Shown: positions 9,850 through 17,908 of the stretch, in pieces | Numbering within the stretch: position 1 is the first letter of the stretch | How the letters are laid out: each line of letters starts with the position of its first letter | NCBI GenBank assembly: GCA_021299835.1 | Contig: JAJTER010000014.1 | Location: 1-41,374, forward strand | Reading direction: 5' to 3' | Source: Saprospiraceae bacterium | GTDB lineage: Bacteria; Bacteroidota; Bacteroidia; Chitinophagales; Saprospiraceae | Length of the DNA: 41,374 nucleotides | Position numbers and translations under genes: made by a program | The notes under the pieces: generated by a model | What the model saw: only the letters and a program-made list of their open reading frames with translations | Database searches by the model: none | Told to the model about the DNA's origin: nothing

Positions 9850-9857
9850 CAAATTTA
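9850..9857 (-). promoter_or_regulatory. Possible -7 element at the tonB start
   Basis: The minus strand reads TAAATTTG, a full match to TAnnTTTG, ending 5 bases before the annotated ATG. If used, transcription would begin at or just inside the first codon, favouring the alternative start at 9820. Confidence 0.35.
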
Positions 9858-9945
9858 AGACGGTAAAAAATTATTTATTCTTAGGAATAGTTTAAAGATA
9901 GATGAACATTTTCAAAAAAAAGGTGTATTCAGCAAAAAAAAAAAA

Positions 9946-10338
9946 TTATTTCACCAATTTTTGATATTCAGCAGCACTTAAAAGTTCTTCCAATTCTTCG
10001 GGATTAGTCATCTCTATTTTAATAATCCAACCTGATTCATAAGGGTCCTGATTTACCAGTGCCGGATTATCACCATTGCTTGAATCTAGGTCAGTATTGA
10101 ACTCCAGTACCTTCCCACTTACAGGCATAAACAAGTCGGAGGTGGTTTTCACGGCTTCTACCGTACCAAAGATAGCCTCTTTATCAAGGGTATCTCCTAC
10201 CGATTCTACTTCAACATAAACTATATCGCCCAACTCACTTTGAGCGAAATCGGTAATACCTATCATGGCTATATTATCCTCTACACGTATCCACTCATGT
10301 TCCCGTGTATAATACAAATCATCAGGATATGCTATCAT
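9946..10338 (-). CDS. gcvH: Glycine cleavage system H protein
   Basis: Lipoyl-carrier protein that shuttles the aminomethyl group between the P, T and L proteins in glycine cleavage. It has 130 residues, the usual size. The lipoylation site is Lys64 in [18 protein letters not shown], and the N terminus [14 protein letters not shown] and the later NPYESGW-like [15 protein letters not shown] are typical. It begins 22 bases after the citrate synthase stop on the same strand, suggesting cotranscription. The other gcv genes are not in the window. Confidence 0.97.
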   Translation of the reverse strand: MIAYPDDLYYTREHEWIRVEDNIAMIGITDFAQSELGDIVYVEVESVGDTLDKEAIFGTVEAVKTTSDLFMPVSGKVLEFNTDLDSSNGDNPALVNQDPYESGWIIKIEMTNPEELEELLSAAEYQKLVK

Positions 10339-10360
10339 TTTTACTATGGTTTGTTAGTTA

Positions 10361-11671
10361 TTAATTACTTTTTTTCGCTAAAAACTCTTTTACCCATTCT
10401 GTAGTGATTGATTTGGGTCTTTCTAATGGGAAATTCAGTGCTCTTGACCAGCAAAGGGCAGCCAAAACGCCTATAGCTCTTGAAACACCGAACAAAACGG
10501 TGTAAAATCCGTGTTCTTTTAATCCATAATGGACTAACAAAGCGCCTGAATGAGCATCCACGTTAGGCCACGGATTCTTCACTTTACCTAAACTTTCCAA
10601 TAAAGGAGGTACCACGCGATAAATTTTCCACACTACATTTACGAGCGGATCATTAGAAATATTCCTTTGAGCAAACTCCATTTGGGCAATAAACCTTGGA
10701 TCAGGTTTTCTTAGCACGGCATGACCATAACCAGGTACGACCTGACCTGAAGCTAATGTCTTTTTCACATAGTCAATAATTTCTTCCTCGGTAGGTTCTT
10801 CCGTCCCCAGTTCTTTAAGCATATCCATAATCCAACCGATTACCTCCTGATTGGCCAGACCGTGAAGGGGACCTGCCAATGCGTTCATTCCCGCTGCAAG
10901 AGACAAATAAGGGTCACTCAAGGTACTACCTACCAGGTGAGTGGTATGTGCAGAGGCGTTACCGCCTTCATGATCGGCATGAATAGTGAGGTATAACCTC
11001 ATTAAAGACTTAAAAGCGGGGTCTTCAATGCCCAATTGATGGGCAAAACTACCCGCCCAATCAAGGTTATTATCGGGAAGTATATAATCACCACCGTGAT
11101 AATTTTTCCTATAAATATAAGCGGCAATCTGCGGTACACAAGCGATCAGATTCATCGTGTCTTCATAAACAGCATCCCAATATTCATCTTTGCGCATGCC
11201 TTCCTCGTAGCGCTTAGCAAAAATACTTTCTGTTTGAAGCGCCGTTATACCAATTGAAAATTGAGTCATCGCATGCGTTTCTATGGGCAAAGCATCCAGC
11301 ACTTTAAATACATAATCAGGCACAACCGCTCTTTTCCGCCATTCCTCACATAACCATTCAACCGAAGAATTATCAGGAATTTCACCGGTAAGTAAAAGCC
11401 AGAAAAGACCTTCGGGCATAGGTTCAGTACCATTTTCGCCTTTGGGTAATTTTTCGCGTAATTCTGTAATACTGAAGCCTCTAAAGCGAATTCCTTCCAT
11501 AGAATCAAGCAATGAAGGTTCCCATATCATTGATATTATTCCTCTCGCCCCGCCATATACCTGACTAAGTGTTACTTCATCCACCTTTTCTTCGCCGTGA
11601 TTGCTTAAGATGGTTTTTATTTCTCCCCGAAGTGCCGTAGCTTTTTCGAAGAATTTTTGTTTCAAGGTATC
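10361..11671 (-). CDS. gltA: Citrate synthase, mitochondrial (eukaryotic) type
   Basis: Condenses acetyl-CoA with oxaloacetate to form citrate, entering the TCA cycle. The frame is open up to 11713, but I chose the ATG at 11671 (MDTLKQKFFE) because the preceding 14 residues look non-homologous. The enzyme is then 436 residues. Catalytic residues lie in GPLHGLANQEV (His), VPGYGHAVLR (His) and NVDAHSG (Asp). The block HEGGNASAHTTHLVGSTLSD is of the kind found in mitochondrial citrate synthases rather than the hexameric GltA of E. coli. It is the first gene of a likely two-gene unit with gcvH and is divergent from the DUF3109 gene. Confidence 0.95.
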   Translation of the reverse strand, partial: DTLKQKFFEKATALRGEIKTILSNHGEEKVDEVTLSQVYGGARGIISMIWEPSLLDSMEGIRFRGFSITELREKLPKGENGTEPMPEGLFWLLLTGEIPDNSSVEWLCEEWRKRAVVPDYVFKVLDALPIETHAMTQFSIGITALQTESIFAKRYEEGMRKDEYWDAVYEDTMNLIACVPQIAAYIYRKNYHGGDYILPDNNLDWAGSFAHQLGIEDPAFKSLMRLYLTIHADHEGGNASAHTTHLVGSTLSDPYLSLAAGMNALAGPLHGLANQEVIGWIMDMLKELGTEEPTEEEIIDYVKKTLASGQVVPGYGHAVLRKPDPRFIAQMEFAQRNISNDPLVNVVWKIYRVVPPLLESLGKVKNPWPNVDAHSGALLVHYGLKEHGFYTVLFGVSRAIGVLAALCWSRALNFPLERPKSITTEWVKEFLAKKSN

Positions 11672-11721
11672 CATTAAAATACAGTTAGGTTCTTTTTGCG
11701 ATAAATGTACCAAATTCCCCT

Positions 11722-11729
11722 TACATTTG
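11722..11729 (+). promoter_or_regulatory. Putative -7 element of the DUF3109 gene
   Basis: TACATTTG matches TAnnTTTG and lies 31 bases before the start at 11761. The nearest upstream TTG (11696-11698) is 23 bases away, slightly far. The element sits in the short divergent gap with citrate synthase. Confidence 0.5.
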
Positions 11730-11760
11730 GGAAATTAAAATAAAATAAACGCACTAAAAA

Positions 11761-12345
11761 ATGGTTGTTATTGGAGATATTTTAGTTAGTGATGAAGTTG
11801 TTTCAGAAAAATTTGTCTGTAACCTAAATGCATGCAAAGGTGCTTGCTGCTGGGAAGGAGATTTTGGTGCGCCCATTACAAACGAAGAAAAGCAAATTCT
11901 CGATGATATCTATCTCTCCATTAAGCCTTTTCTCAGTGTCGAAGGTCAGGAAGTTCTTGAAAATAAAGGAAAATATACCTACTACAAACAGGTAGATGAA
12001 TGGGGTACGCCTTTGTTGAATAATGCTGCCTGTGCCTATTTAACTTACAGTGAATTGGGCATTGCCCAATGTGGCATTGAAAAAGCTTATCTGGCTGGAG
12101 CAACGCATTTTATAAAACCCATTTCGTGCCATCTTTATCCTATCAGAGTGAAAAATGAAATTGCTGGCTATGAATGGCTAAATTACGAGAAATGGAATAT
12201 TTGTAGTGCCGCCTGCTCCCTTGGTAAAGACCTTAAGATACCCGTTTTCCAATTTGTTAAAGAGGCGCTCATCAGAAAATATGGCGCAGCTTTCTATGAG
12301 GAATTAGATGCTTATTATCAAATTCACTTTGCTAACCCTTCTTAA
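11761..12345 (+). CDS. DUF3109 family cysteine-rich protein
   Basis: A 194-residue cytoplasmic protein of the DUF3109 family. Cysteines are clustered as in the family: CNLNACKGACC at about residues 20-30, with later ones in AACAYL, IAQCGIEKAY, ISCHLYPIR and NICSAACSLG. The pattern is reminiscent of YkgJ-type proteins thought to bind a metal or iron-sulfur cluster. Function is not established. It stands alone between divergent citrate synthase and the convergent tolC-like gene. Confidence 0.88.
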   Translation: MVVIGDILVSDEVVSEKFVCNLNACKGACCWEGDFGAPITNEEKQILDDIYLSIKPFLSVEGQEVLENKGKYTYYKQVDEWGTPLLNNAACAYLTYSELGIAQCGIEKAYLAGATHFIKPISCHLYPIRVKNEIAGYEWLNYEKWNICSAACSLGKDLKIPVFQFVKEALIRKYGAAFYEELDAYYQIHFANPS

Positions 12346-12382
12346 TAAATCAATTACTTATAAATTGTATAACGACAAATAA

Positions 12383-13780
12383 CTATTTTGATAGTTGGCC
12401 CGATGTCCATAATAAAGTGTAATAGCTTTTTAACCAATCGCCTTTTATTTTTATGTATTTCATCGCAATCTCTAAATTCTTTTGCTCTCTGGTATTTAGT
12501 AGAAAAACGGAACTTTCTCCGGCAGAAAACTTAATTTTTTCGGCTTCTAATAACGCATTTAATTGGTTCGTTTGATTTTGAAGATTTTTAACCTGAGCAT
12601 CTAATATTTCGAAAGCACTAAAATATTGCTTCGCTTTGGTCGTCCAGTATTGCGTCTTATCCATCGTTTTGTATTCCCATTCCTTCATTTTATTATCTAT
12701 CCATTGTAATTTACCGCGTTCCTTCCTATATAAAATGGGAATGCGCGCTCTTAATCCAAGTTTGTAATTGTTATCCAATAAAAAATTATCCGACCTAACG
12801 TCAAATTCCTGGTTAAAACTACGCCCGGTGGCTAATGCATTAAACTGAAGATTAAGATTGGGTTTAAATTGTTCTAAGGCCCATTTTCTTTCCAATTGAT
12901 ACTGATTTCCTGTTAATCTTAAAATCATTAGATCGAGATTTCCGCTCAAGGTATTCTGTACCCATGCCTCTGAATTATTTTCTATGATTGGATTCAATTC
13001 ACTGGTAGCCAGGGGGAAATAATTTTCAGGATTAACAGGTTGGTCGTTTTGCCATAAATAGTTACCCATTTCCTGGGTAGCCAGTGTATAATCAAGGGTA
13101 ACTTCAAAAACAGAGGATTCCCTGGTTAAAACATTCACATAAACCTCTATAGTGTCTATGGTTGGCTTATCCCCCTCTAAAAAACTGGTAACCATGTCTT
13201 TTAGTCTATTCTTAGCCAGAATCAACGCTTGATTCTGCACATCTCTTTGTTGATAAGAAACGTACCAATCCAGATATGCTTTAGCGGCATCTAGCAGGAC
13301 ATCATTTTCAACCTGCTCCAAACCTAATTTTTGAATACTCATATTCAGTTCTGCTTCCCTTAATATGAGTCTGTATTCGTCAAAAAGAAGGCCTTGCAGC
13401 AAAGGAATATCCATACCTAGTAATGCCTGCCCATTTAATGGTTTTACATCGAGCGGATTTAAAAAACTACCTGAAGTGAAGTCATATCCTGCTTTAAACT
13501 TTAGTCCCCATCGGGTAGGAATAGTTAATTGATTTTCAGAAATAGTATAATAATTTTTACCGTCAAATTTTTTTCTGTCTATAGCGAAGTTTAATGAAGG
13601 ATCGAAATTTCCTTTGGCTATCAACAAAAGATTTTGAGATTGCAGCCATCTTTGTTTTGCTTCTTTGATCGCAGGATGTTCCACGGCCACCCAACGCAGA
13701 TATTGATTCATAGAAAGCGGCTCCTGAGCCATCCCATTAAAGCTAAAGCAAAAAAAGAATAAAAAAATTAACCTGCTCAT
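12383..13780 (-). CDS. TolC-family outer membrane efflux protein
   Basis: A 465-residue outer-membrane channel of the TolC/OEP family, the exit duct of a tripartite exporter. The signal peptide spans about residues 1-18 (LIFLFFFCFSFNGMAQ). The mature protein starts with the usual pattern YLRWVAVEHPAIKEAKQRWL and shows the internal OEP repeat with long helices (for example YFSAFEILDAQVKNLQNQTN). The start overlaps the stop of the HlyD-like gene by 4 bases, so the two are translationally linked. It completes an ABC-HlyD-TolC operon. Substrate cannot be inferred because no toxin or peptide gene is adjacent. Confidence 0.92.
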   Translation of the reverse strand: MSRLIFLFFFCFSFNGMAQEPLSMNQYLRWVAVEHPAIKEAKQRWLQSQNLLLIAKGNFDPSLNFAIDRKKFDGKNYYTISENQLTIPTRWGLKFKAGYDFTSGSFLNPLDVKPLNGQALLGMDIPLLQGLLFDEYRLILREAELNMSIQKLGLEQVENDVLLDAAKAYLDWYVSYQQRDVQNQALILAKNRLKDMVTSFLEGDKPTIDTIEVYVNVLTRESSVFEVTLDYTLATQEMGNYLWQNDQPVNPENYFPLATSELNPIIENNSEAWVQNTLSGNLDLMILRLTGNQYQLERKWALEQFKPNLNLQFNALATGRSFNQEFDVRSDNFLLDNNYKLGLRARIPILYRKERGKLQWIDNKMKEWEYKTMDKTQYWTTKAKQYFSAFEILDAQVKNLQNQTNQLNALLEAEKIKFSAGESSVFLLNTREQKNLEIAMKYIKIKGDWLKSYYTLLWTSGQLSK

Positions 13781-15159
13781 TTTACTGATTTGAGTGGCGC
13801 TTTGCCTTTAATTTTCTCTGTTTTCTCCCCTTCAATACCGGAACCATAAAAGTCTGGAGGGAATCCGTTTAACTTTCTCCATATTTCGTACCACAAGGGC
13901 ACATCGCCGAGGAGAGCAATTCCTTTAGCCCCCGAACCTGGACGGAGTTCTTTGGGCCATTTCTTATTTCTTTCATCTGCTGCCACTATAATTCTATAGA
14001 GACCGTTTTCTGATATATCGTTATCAACGGCTGCAATTTTCCCCTCAAACGTACCAAATGAATTTCCTGGCCAACCAGAGAATACAATAGCAGGCCAACC
14101 ATCAAAAATAAAGCGCACTTCTTGATTTTTCTCAATAAGAGGCAGATCCATAGGACGTATATACAACGAAACGGCTAGTGGAAAACTTGCTGGCAAAATA
14201 GTTAATACCGATTCATTTTCCTTTACAATCTCCCCTAAACCCGGTTTTAAAATTCTGGTAATGAAACAATCCTGGGGGGCTGTTATATAATAAAATCCAT
14301 TTCTGATTTCATAATTTGATGCTTCACTTCTTAGTTTGTCCAAATACGATTCCGTATCCATAATGGATGCGCGCGCCGCAGCAATATCGGAATTAATTTT
14401 GCTTGTTTTTTGAATAAAATCATTTAAAATGGCCTTTTCATCCACTTGTAAATTAATTTTTTCATTTCTGGAAATATTCAGTTTATTTTCAGCTGAATTC
14501 AATTTTGCTACCAGTTCTTGAATTTTAAATTTTTTCTCTTCTATCTCAGCTACCGATTTAATTCCTTTTTCATTTAAAGAGACGGTTCTGTCAAATTGTA
14601 TTTTAGCGATTTGCAAATCAAGTTTAACCCTATTTAAGTCAATACTGTCGGCATCGATTTTGAGGACAATCTGGTAAATCTTATTTTTTATGGTTTGCTG
14701 CTTTAGTAATACCTCACTTTCTATAGCCCGTTGAAAATCGTTTAACGCCTGAATTTTTGAGAGATACTCTTGAATACTACCTTCTTTATTTACCACCCTC
14801 GCCTTAGACCTTGAGACTAAATTCGGATCAAAATAATCGGATTTGACCTCCGAAAGGAACAAAATAGTATCCCCTTTACTTACCCGATCACCCTCTTTGA
14901 CATACCATTGTTCAATTCGCCCTGAAATGGTAGCATCAATTGTTTGCGGTCTGTCAGAAGGATTCAGGGGGATTGTTTTACCATCAGATTGAATATTTTG
15001 CGTCCAGGGGAGAAATAAGAAAGAGATGCCAAAAACGATAAAAACCCAGGTCCAGACCCTAAAAAATAACTTAGCATTAGAGGTTTCTGTCTTCTTCAAG
15101 GAAGAGAACGGATAATTTATTGTTTCAAGAGGAAGTTTATTATTTGAAATGTTTAACAT
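13777..15159 (-). CDS. HlyD-family membrane fusion protein
   Basis: Periplasmic adaptor linking the inner-membrane ABC protein to TolC. The open frame extends to 15261, but that would overlap the ABC gene by 83 bases. I chose the ATG at 15159 (MLNISNNKLP), 19 bases after the ABC stop, giving 460 residues. One transmembrane helix follows the N terminus (VWTWVFIVFGISFLFLPW). A biotinyl-lipoyl half-motif (ISGRIEQWYVKEGDRVSKGD) precedes a coiled-coil hairpin of roughly 180 residues, then the second half-motif (ITRILKPGLGEIVKENESVL) and a beta-barrel domain. This is the arrangement of type I secretion adaptors. The gene sits between the ABC and TolC genes. Confidence 0.92.
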   Translation of the reverse strand: MLNISNNKLPLETINYPFSSLKKTETSNAKLFFRVWTWVFIVFGISFLFLPWTQNIQSDGKTIPLNPSDRPQTIDATISGRIEQWYVKEGDRVSKGDTILFLSEVKSDYFDPNLVSRSKARVVNKEGSIQEYLSKIQALNDFQRAIESEVLLKQQTIKNKIYQIVLKIDADSIDLNRVKLDLQIAKIQFDRTVSLNEKGIKSVAEIEEKKFKIQELVAKLNSAENKLNISRNEKINLQVDEKAILNDFIQKTSKINSDIAAARASIMDTESYLDKLRSEASNYEIRNGFYYITAPQDCFITRILKPGLGEIVKENESVLTILPASFPLAVSLYIRPMDLPLIEKNQEVRFIFDGWPAIVFSGWPGNSFGTFEGKIAAVDNDISENGLYRIIVAADERNKKWPKELRPGSGAKGIALLGDVPLWYEIWRKLNGFPPDFYGSGIEGEKTEKIKGKAPLKSVK

Positions 15160-15178
15160 GGAGGTAATTTCGTGAAAT

Positions 15179-16891
15179 TCAATAAAATATTTCCTGAAAG
15201 TAAGAATCCTTTTCCAACTCCCTGAATGATCCTGCAGCATATACGGTACCTGACTTAACAAGTATTATGCGGTCGCATTTTTCCGCAATAATGGGGTCAC
15301 TTGTTGAAATAACCACCGTTCTTTCTTTTAAATAAGTAAGTATAAAATCAAATACCTTATGTCGCTCCCTTCTATTTAGAAACATAAATTCCCCTTCTGC
15401 TAACCAAAGTGCTGGATTAAAAATGAGGCTTCTCGCTAAAATAATCTTTGATTTTGTACTTTTTGAGATATTTCTGCCCTCTGAAACTAAGTGGGTCAAA
15501 TATCCTTTCGGCATTTTTTGAATAATTTCTGTTAATCCTATGGCATCTGCTACCGGGGTGATTTTATCGAAATTAACATCGTTATTACCCATACATATAT
15601 TATCCAGAATCGTACCGTCCTGAATATTTTCATCTGCCAAAAAATGCCCTACCTTACATCGGATGGTGTTTATATTTAATGAGCCAACGGGCATTTCATT
15701 AAATAAAAGCTGCCCTTTAACATCGGTATAAAGATTTGACAAAATATGTAATAGGGTAGTTTTTCCCGCATTGGCATCCCCAGCAAGGCAGATTTTTTCG
15801 CCAGCGCTTATTTTAAAATTCATGTTGTGTAAAGAGGGAGATTCATCAGGATCGTAGGAAAAGGATAAATTCCTTCCTTCCAAGGATATACCCATTTGGT
15901 TAGGTGGAAAATAAAGCAATGCTCCGTCTTCTCTTTCTAAGGGCAAGTCCATTATTTCCCCCATTTTTTCTATGGCCGTTAGTACATCGTAAACACTTTC
16001 CATAGTCAAAATCAACTTTTCCACTGAAGCGATAACTAAAATCACAATAATTTCAGCCGCAACAAACTGTCCAATATTAATCTGATTTTCGATAACCAGA
16101 TAGGCGCCTAAAGTAAGTAAAGTTGCCGTCAAAATAGTTTCAAATAGGACTACTGTGCTGTATTGGGTAATTAAAATCTTGAAGTGCGCCTTTCTGTTAT
16201 CAACATATTTAGACGCTAAATTATCTGTAGTAATGAGGGGATTAGCTCTATTGGCCGTAATTTTAAAATCGTACATAGACCTGGCAATTTCCTCGAGCCA
16301 GTGTGCCACCGCATACTTGTATTTCGATTCCATTAAACTGGTCTTCATTCCAATTGGGCCTGTATATCTGAATATCAGGAAGAGAATGACGATTAATATA
16401 AAGCTAAAAAAAACAAAAAAAGGATGATAAAAGGAGATGAGCAACAACCCAATTAAAATCTGGAAAGACGCACTAGAAAAATCAATGAGTATTTTTGGGA
16501 TACCTTTTTGAAGCGTTAATGTATCAAAAAAGCGATTCATTAATTCAGGTGGGTACTTTTTCGTAAGTCCCTCCAACTTGAACCGGGGAAGCCTGAAACT
16601 AAAATCTAAGGCTGACCTTAAAAAAATTCGTTGTAAGATAACTTCCACCACAGACAATTGCATGATCTTTAAGACACCTGTTAAAGCAACGCCTAATGTT
16701 ACTACACCCAGTAAAATAAATAAGGCACTGGAAACGCTTCCACCCGCAATCAACCCAATAATAGCCTGAATACCAAGGGGTAAACTTAATGTTATGATTC
16801 CCGCCAAGACAGCATATACGTAAACGTAAATGATGTCTTGTCGGTCTAATTCCAGCATTCTTAATAACCGGTTAAATGGGGTAAATTTCAT
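15179..16891 (-). CDS. ABC exporter (fused membrane and ATPase domains) with degenerate ATPase motifs
   Basis: First gene of the ABC-HlyD-TolC operon. The frame is open to 16918, but MKFTPFNRLL at 16891 is the likelier start (570 residues). Numbering here is from 16918. An exporter-type membrane domain spans about 28-310 with five or six helices and lacks an N-terminal C39 peptidase. In the nucleotide-binding domain Walker A is intact (GDANAGKT, 380-387). The Q-loop glutamine is absent (GHFLADE), the LSGGQ signature is replaced by ISKSTK (484-489), Walker B reads ALWLAEGE with Ala507 where Asp is expected, and the switch histidine is Ser540 (ISTSDP). Either it is a poorly hydrolysing ATPase or it works by a divergent mechanism. 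The operon context argues for export. Confidence 0.88.
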   Translation of the reverse strand: MKFTPFNRLLRMLELDRQDIIYVYVYAVLAGIITLSLPLGIQAIIGLIAGGSVSSALFILLGVVTLGVALTGVLKIMQLSVVEVILQRIFLRSALDFSFRLPRFKLEGLTKKYPPELMNRFFDTLTLQKGIPKILIDFSSASFQILIGLLLISFYHPFFVFFSFILIVILFLIFRYTGPIGMKTSLMESKYKYAVAHWLEEIARSMYDFKITANRANPLITTDNLASKYVDNRKAHFKILITQYSTVVLFETILTATLLTLGAYLVIENQINIGQFVAAEIIVILVIASVEKLILTMESVYDVLTAIEKMGEIMDLPLEREDGALLYFPPNQMGISLEGRNLSFSYDPDESPSLHNMNFKISAGEKICLAGDANAGKTTLLHILSNLYTDVKGQLLFNEMPVGSLNINTIRCKVGHFLADENIQDGTILDNICMGNNDVNFDKITPVADAIGLTEIIQKMPKGYLTHLVSEGRNISKSTKSKIILARSLIFNPALWLAEGEFMFLNRRERHKVFDFILTYLKERTVVISTSDPIIAEKCDRIILVKSGTVYAAGSFRELEKDSYFQEIFY

Positions 16892-16955
16892 GATAGCTTT
16901 ACTATTAAACAATGTCAAAACATAAGAACCTTTCTTATTGTTTTATAAAATGAAG

Positions 16956-16963
16956 TAACTTCG
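16956..16963 (+). promoter_or_regulatory. TTCG-type box upstream of xerD
   Basis: TAACTTCG lies 30 bases before the xerD start. It differs from TAnnTTTG by one base. The same octamer occurs at the same distance before the penicillin-binding protein gene, and a related ATACTTCG before groES. Confidence 0.35.
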
Positions 16964-16993
16964 ATAAAAAAATTCGGCAAAAAGGGCTGATTT

Positions 16994-17908
16994 ATGGAGA
17001 AAAAAATAGTATTGGAACGATTCAAAGCTTATTTATTATTGGAACGAGGATTGTCAAATCAAACTTTCTTGCATTACAAACAAGATTTAAACAAATACTT
17101 TAACTTTTTGGGAAACCTCACGCCTGCTTTGTCACCAGAAGATGCAAAATTAACAGAAATAGCTGTATTTCTTGGAACTTTAAACGATTTAAAACAATCC
17201 AATGCTTCACAGGCAAGAATAACTTCTGCTCTAAAAACTTTTTATTCCTGGCTACTTTTAGAAAAAAAAATAAATTCCAATCCAACCGACTTAATTGAAA
17301 GTCCAAAAATCCATAGAAAAATTCCTGAGGTTATGTCTTATATGGATATTGAAAAACTTTTTCAGCAAATTGATTTAAGTGAACCTACAGGCACAAGAAA
17401 TAGAGCTATTTTAGAAACTTTATATGCTTCAGGGCTAAGGGTCAGTGAATTGTGTAATGCACGAATAAGTAATTATTTTCCAAAAGAAGGATTTTTGCGG
17501 GTGCTCGGCAAGGGTAATAAGGAGCGAATTGTCCCTATCGGGGAAGACGCCATTAGTTATATAGAATATTACCTATCTACCTGGCGGAGACATTTGCCAA
17601 AAATTGCTGCCACAGATACCGATATATTATTTTTAAACAGGCGTGGAAAAAGACTTTCCAGAATATTTATCTACCAGATAGTGAAGGAACTGGCAGAAAA
17701 GGCGGGGCTATCACCATTGATAAGCCCACACACTTTTCGACATTCTTTTGCTACCCATTTACTGGAAGGAGGAGCCGATTTAAAGGCGGTACAAGACATG
17801 CTTGGACACGAGTCCATCCTAACTACAGAAATATATACTCATTTAGATAATAACTACCTTAGAGAAACATTAAATTTATTTCATCCGAGGAATAGAAAAT
17901 CAACCTAA
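16994..17908 (+). CDS. xerD: Tyrosine recombinase XerD
   Basis: Site-specific recombinase that, with XerC, resolves chromosome dimers at dif. At 304 residues it has family length. The N-terminal SAM-like DNA-binding domain covers about 1-90. Catalytic residues are all visible: Arg149 (ASGLRVSELC), Lys173 (LGKGNKER), His246 and Arg249 (HTFRHSF), His272 (LGHES) and the nucleophile Tyr281 (EIYTHL). The XerD assignment over XerC rests on general resemblance. Its 3' end overlaps that of the convergent molybdenum hydroxylase gene by 9 bases. No integron or phage genes are nearby, so a housekeeping role is most likely. Confidence 0.92.
   Translation: MEKKIVLERFKAYLLLERGLSNQTFLHYKQDLNKYFNFLGNLTPALSPEDAKLTEIAVFLGTLNDLKQSNASQARITSALKTFYSWLLLEKKINSNPTDLIESPKIHRKIPEVMSYMDIEKLFQQIDLSEPTGTRNRAILETLYASGLRVSELCNARISNYFPKEGFLRVLGKGNKERIVPIGEDAISYIEYYLSTWRRHLPKIAATDTDILFLNRRGKRLSRIFIYQIVKELAEKAGLSPLISPHTFRHSFATHLLEGGADLKAVQDMLGHESILTTEIYTHLDNNYLRETLNLFHPRNRKST

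Noticed and set aside
16994-17908. Tyrosine recombinase as the integrase of a mobile element
   Set aside because: Its residues and length fit housekeeping XerD, and there are no attachment repeats, tRNA or mobility genes beside it.
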